A DNA stretch of 64,000 nt from Sinotaia quadrata (lineage: Eukaryota > Mollusca > Gastropoda > Architaenioglossa > Viviparidae), in the NCBI GenBank assembly GCA_028829895.1, contig CM054182.1, positions 17,690,001 through 17,754,000 of the forward strand, in the 5' to 3' direction. Of this stretch, positions 59,863 through 64,000 are shown one piece after another. The stretch's first letter is position 1. Each line of letters begins with the position of its first letter. The position numbers and the translations under genes are program-made. Below the pieces are notes generated by a model. It was not told the origin of the DNA and did not search any database. It saw only the letters and a list, made by a program, of their open reading frames with translations.

Positions 59863-60639
59863 GTTTTGCTAATAGTTATTATAAGCAGCGGATTCTAAGA
59901 AAGAAATAAGAAAAAAGAGGTTTTATGTGAACAAAATTAACATAATAATACTAATGCCAATCACAAATTGTAATCATTTCCACCTAGATAAAGAAATACA
60001 GTAATTAAAACTCACATGTATTCACTTTATATTGTATTGTAATTTTAATGTACATACCTAGAGAGAAACAAAGAAAATGTTAAACAGAAAACTAATTTGG
60101 TCATGAATAGTATGAACATATTGAAGAAAACCAATAATTTCAAAGCAGCTGGCTAATCAAAGATCTTAATCTAAGCATGCCAACCTTTACACCAATCTGT
60201 GAAATTGCTTTAGATGCTTAAATAACATTTCTGTTACAAGAAAACTTTACCCAAATAACATTACTATACTTTATACTGCATATATATATATATATTATTT
60301 ATATATGTTTTGATTAAAATCAATAAATAATTTAGTTAAATAGTACAACCTGAATTGTACCTAAACCTCTGAAACATTTGAAAATCCAAAATAAAGTTAA
60401 TAATAAAAAATCCTGAGCAATACAAAACTAAATTCAACATCAACAACAAACTGTAAACAACTACAAATTGATCATTAAATTGAATTTTTAAAAATTAAAC
60501 AACAGGTTAACACAAATTGCGATTAAATACAAAAGTGAAATTCAAACATATTTCTTTTCACTGAAAATTCATACTTTCTAGTAGGAATGTTAACTCTATT
60601 AATACGCACATGTAAACTGAGAGACCTCTTGTGCCTTAT

Positions 60640-60900
60640 GAAATATTTCCAAAACACACCTGAGCAAATGTATATGTGATAATGTTAATATTTCCAAAAC
60701 ATGCCAGAGGCATATTTATACGTGATAATATCAACATTTCCAAAACATGCCTAAGGTATATGTTTATGTGATAATATCAACATTTCCAAAACATGCCTAA
60801 GGCATATGTTTATGTGATAATATCAACATTTCCAAAACATGCCTAAGGCATATGTTTATGTGATAATATCAACATTTCCAAAACATGCCTAAGGCATATG
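60640..60900. repeat. ~46-bp tandem repeat, 6 copies
   Basis: Unit gtgataatatcaacatttcc followed by aaaacatgcctaaggcatatgttta. Confidence 0.94.
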
Positions 60901-60982
60901 GATTGACCGGCCGACCTAAGGGCCTCAGGCTATAGAAAACAAATTAATTGGATTGACTGGCCGACCTAAGGGCCTCGGGCTG
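60901..60982. repeat. GC-rich ~32-nt motif, two direct copies
   Basis: ggattgactggccgacctaa followed by gggcctcgggct, copies starting at 60901 and 60950. Contains short inverted segments (CCGA..TCGG). Confidence 0.85.
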
Positions 60983-61394
60983 TTTTATAAATCAGGTTTA
61001 CATGAAAGTTGTGACTAGTTTATGATTTTTGCATAATACATCATGTTACAATAGGTAAATGTGTGAATGAAGCACACGTTTAGACGTGCTTTGTATGTAT
61101 CAACATTCCATGTTTGGGCATTATCTCTTTCTGGTGTGCAAGAGTGAATATGGATTTGTTTTAGGTGAAATGTCCGTGCCATAAGTGTAAACACCAAAGA
61201 ACAAAACAGTCATGTTACCCTACCTTCCCATACCCTTTACATTCTCCAGAAAAAAAGAAATTACCTTGAGATGTCATAACATTTTATAATTAAACTGTAG
61301 CATTTATATAAAAACAGAAATAAAAGAAATAAGAGAAAATAAACATTGATATCAGAGTATTAGTGGTATGACTAATATTTGTCAAATTACATCA

Positions 61395-61540
61395 TTAAGA
61401 TTTATTTGTTACACTTGGCTTGGCTTTGCGAGCTTGTGCATTATTGAGTGTAATCTGGAATGTTCGAATTTCCATAGGGTTGAGTGTGAAGGTCAAGTCA
61501 CTCAGACCTGATGTCTTGGGCTCGAACCTCAAAGAATTGT
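61395..61540 (-). CDS. Gene 2 (tandem alpha-mannosidase paralogue), last exon
   Basis: Encodes the C-terminal 48 residues and [18 protein letters not shown] is shared with gene 1 exon 26. The tail ARKAKPSVTNKS is longer and more basic than in gene 1. Acceptor tttttag|ACAAT, phase 1. The gene is transcribed from the minus strand and its 5' part lies beyond base 64000. Its 3' end is about 6.2 kb from the start codon of gene 1, a head-to-tail tandem arrangement. Confidence 0.94.
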
Positions 61541-61549
61541 CTAAAAATA

Positions 61550-61700
61550 AAGTCATTACAATATCATATTAGAAATGACAGTATTATTTGGATGGCTCTG
61601 AAATTAACATCTGTGACAACATATTAGAAATGACAGTATTATCTGGATGGATCTGAAATTAACAATTGTTAAATCGTATTAGAAATGACAATATTATCTA
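61550..61700. repeat. ~58-bp repeat in gene 2 last intron, 3 copies
   Basis: Unit atattagaaatgacagtatt followed by atctggatggatctgaaatt. Confidence 0.88.
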
Positions 61701-61889
61701 GATGACTCAGGAATTAAACTACTGAAATGTATAAAAGGGAAAGTAAGAACGACAAATGAAGAAAGTACTATGATGAATAAGTCTAAAAGATGAAAAAATA
61801 AGAAAGAAAAAACAAAGAACATAATACACATGGATAAATAATGGAAAAACAAAGATTACTTCAACAAGTAAACAAAAAGCACTGACTTT

Positions 61890-62215
61890 AGTTGCACTTT
61901 AATACACAAAGATTTTGACCATTAAAGTCAATTAACAAAATGACATTCCACAGTTGACTGGCTGCACTTGAACACACAAAGATTTTGATATTAACAATCT
62001 ATTACATTAACAAGTGTACAAAATGACATCCAACAACTGACTGGCTGCATCTGAACACACAAAGATTTTGACATTAACAATCTATTACATTAACAAGTGT
62101 ACAAAATGACATCCCCCAGTTGTTTGGCTGCACTTTAATACAATGAGATTTTAGCATTAAGTCTATTATTGTATTAACAAGTGCACAAAATGGCATCCCA
62201 AAGTTGGCTAGTTGA
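61890..62215. repeat. ~82-bp repeat in gene 2 last intron, 4 copies
   Basis: Unit gactggctgcatctgaacac followed by acaaagattttgacattaacaa. Confidence 0.9.
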
Positions 62216-62384
62216 ATTCAGGTGGCATGGGGATTAATGAATAATGTTATACAAAAATGTAAGATTTACTTAAAATATGTATCAGTTTACCATAATTTGT
62301 GAACAAGATTAATGTCCACGTCAAACTGAAATATCTGGGACATTGCTGGAAGTAATATTCATATAACCTTTGATGCACTCTGTC

Positions 62385-62760
62385 AAATACTGTCTTTTTG
62401 CTTACAACTTAGTTTTTGATGTTGTCTTTGCTTATTACTTAGTTTTTGATACTGTCTTTTTGCTTACAACTTAGTTTTTGATGTTGTCTTTGCTTATTAC
62501 TTAGTTTTTGATGTTGTCTTTGCTTACGACTGAGTTTTTGATGTTGTCTTTGCTTATTACTTAGTTTTTGATGTTGTCTTTGCTTATTACTTAGTTTTTT
62601 GATACTGTCTTTTTGCTTACAACTTAGTTTTTGATGTTGTCTTTGCTTATTACTTAGTTTTTGATACTGTCTTTGCTTACGACTGAGTTTTTGATGTTGT
62701 CTTTGCTTAGGACTTAATTTTTGATGTTGTCATTGTTTGTGACTTTGTTTCTGATAAACT
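62385..62760. repeat. ~31-bp array in gene 2 last intron
   Basis: Unit gatgttgtctttgcttatta followed by cttagtttttt, about 11 copies. Confidence 0.93.
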
Positions 62761-62846
62761 TTTGAACACCTCTGACCGACTGTAAGATCAACCTGTAATT
62801 TAAGAAAGTACACTGTAAGCTATGGTGCCACTTAACTGTAACTCAC

Positions 62847-62973
62847 CTTCATTCTTAGCATCAGTGGTTCCAGTCTGATAGTTCCAGTTAAGTCTGTGGA
62901 GATCTGACAATGCCAAATTGGCACCAAGAGTCAACTCTACTGCAGCTGTTATCTCAAATGGTGTGAATAGATT
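62847..62973 (-). CDS. Gene 2, penultimate exon
   Basis: Equivalent of gene 1 exon 25 with the same length (127 nt), phases and splice sites (ttgtag, GAAG|gtgagt). [20 protein letters not shown] differs from gene 1 at 9 of 42 residues and 23 of 127 bases, which sets the ordinary divergence of the paralogues. Confidence 0.95.
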
Positions 62974-63229
62974 CTACAATATATAGAAACAGAGCAAAGA
63001 AGTCAAAATAAAAGTACAAACAAAAATGGAGAGTAAAAAAATTATATTAGTATAAATAAAATGCGTAAAATATAAGAAAGAAAGAAAAAGTGGGTAAAAA
63101 TTATAATAAGAGTAGACAATTCAGAAAAATAATGGTAACCGTAAGAAACAGGAGAGAAAAATAATTATAATAGTATGAAAGAGTAAAAATAATAGTAATA
63201 GTATGAAAGTGAGTAAACTAATGGTAAGT

Positions 63230-63575
63230 AAATGTGTGTGGCTGCATTCTTGTTTGGATATCTGTGCAACCTTCAGTCAGAAAAATAAGTTTGACTGCAT
63301 TCTTGTTTGGATATCTGTGTAGTTTTTACAGCCAGGAAATTTGACTGCATTCTTGTTTAGATATCTGTGCAACCTTCACAGCCAGGAAAGTAAGTTTGGC
63401 TGCATTTGGCTGTATTCTTATTTGGATATCTTTGCAACCTTCACAGTTAGGAAAGTAAGTTTGGCTGCATTCTAGATTCTAGTTTGGATATCTGGTAACC
63501 TTCACAGTCAGGAAAGTAAGTTTGGCTGCATTCTAGTTTGGATATATGTGCAACCTTCACAGTCAGGAAAGTAAG
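63230..63575. repeat. ~55-bp array in gene 2, 6 copies
   Basis: Unit ggctgcattctagtttggat followed by atctgtgcaaccttcacagtcaggaaag. Confidence 0.92.
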
Positions 63576-63692
63576 TTTATTTTTATTACACACAATCAAA
63601 ACTTATCAACACTGCCTGTTTCATTTTATATTAATTCAATCTGTATTTCAGTCTGAAACAAAATCATATTAATGAAAACTATTGAATTTTAC

Positions 63693-63866
63693 CTGCAAAG
63701 AAACTGTGGCTGGTTGAGAGAGAACAGGGTCTTCTCCTTTCTCATAGAAATGCTCCAAGCGTAGCAGGAAGGGCTGAGTTTCACTGGGAACTGGACCAAG
63801 GGATGGGAACTGCTCCAGGGTCAACAAGTGCACATTGGGTGGGAGTGCACTTTGAAGTCCAGACCA
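63693..63866 (-). CDS. Gene 2, third-last exon (near-identical to gene 1 exon 24)
   Basis: 58 codons in phase 0, [10 protein letters not shown] to PATVSLQ. 173 of 174 bases equal gene 1 exon 24. The difference is T to G at 63819, a synonymous Thr change. Similarity stops a few bases into each intron. The partial gene continues upstream, outside the window. Confidence 0.96.
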
Positions 63867-63998
63867 CTAGAATAACGATAAGTGTATCACAAAGAAAACT
63901 GAACCGTATTCACTTTTGACCCCTGTTATTTAAATAGCTTTGAAGTCCAGACCACTAGAGTATCACACACACAAAAATGAAGAGTATTCACTTTTGTC
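63850..63998. repeat. Acceptor-anchored 88-bp duplication at gene 2 exon
   Basis: ctttgaagtccagaccactag, the exon 5' edge plus acceptor, occurs at 63850 (real) and 63938. The following intronic bases (gtatcac...gtattcacttttg) are duplicated too. Confidence 0.93.
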
Positions 63999-64000
63999 TC

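Overview
The window is AT-rich, intron-rich animal DNA. It holds one complete protein-coding host gene, the 3' end of a tandem paralogue, one complete and very young LTR retrotransposon, one inverted-repeat element, and dozens of minisatellites. The host is probably a lophotrochozoan, mollusc-like invertebrate. That is an inference from the protein character and the genome style; I see no species-diagnostic marker.

Layout. (1) 1-14.8 kb: downstream flank of gene 1. No convincing gene, a mosaic of minisatellite arrays, and one decayed protein-like stretch near 7.7-8.4 kb. (2) 14803-55196, minus strand: a complete lysosomal alpha-mannosidase gene (GH38, MAN2B1-like). I reconstructed 26 coding exons by hand from splice sites and homology. 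Together they give 3066 nt (1021 codons plus stop) with every junction in phase. The zinc-site and nucleophile motifs are all present. (3) 15767-24299, plus strand: an 8533-bp Ty3/gypsy-like element, antisense in the last intron. It has 1729-bp LTRs that differ at one base as far as I compared them, a perfect 5-bp target duplication (ATCAT), a tRNA-Trp-like primer site and a polypurine tract. Its pol order is protease - integrase - RT - RNase H, the Ty1/copia-like order of the Gmr1 group, and its Gag ends in a SCAN-like capsid segment. The reading frame breaks once, at a run of seven C. (4) About 41745-42584, in intron 9: a non-autonomous element with 49-bp perfect inverted repeats and an internal ~95-bp tandem array. 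(5) 55.2-61.4 kb: intergenic, minisatellites only. (6) 61395-63866, minus strand: the last three exons of a second alpha-mannosidase gene that continues past the window edge.

The most unusual pattern is in the introns. Many minisatellites start exactly at an exon-intron boundary and their units contain a copy of the exon edge plus the splice donor or acceptor. This recurs independently at six or more boundaries in gene 1 and once in gene 2. A second anomaly is exon 24 of the two paralogues: 173 of 174 bases agree, while the next exon is only about 82% identical and the introns do not match, which looks like exon-limited gene conversion.

The two mannosidase genes would act in the same lysosomal glycan-degradation step. 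The retroelement is an unrelated insertion whose only visible link to the host gene is that it lengthens the last intron.
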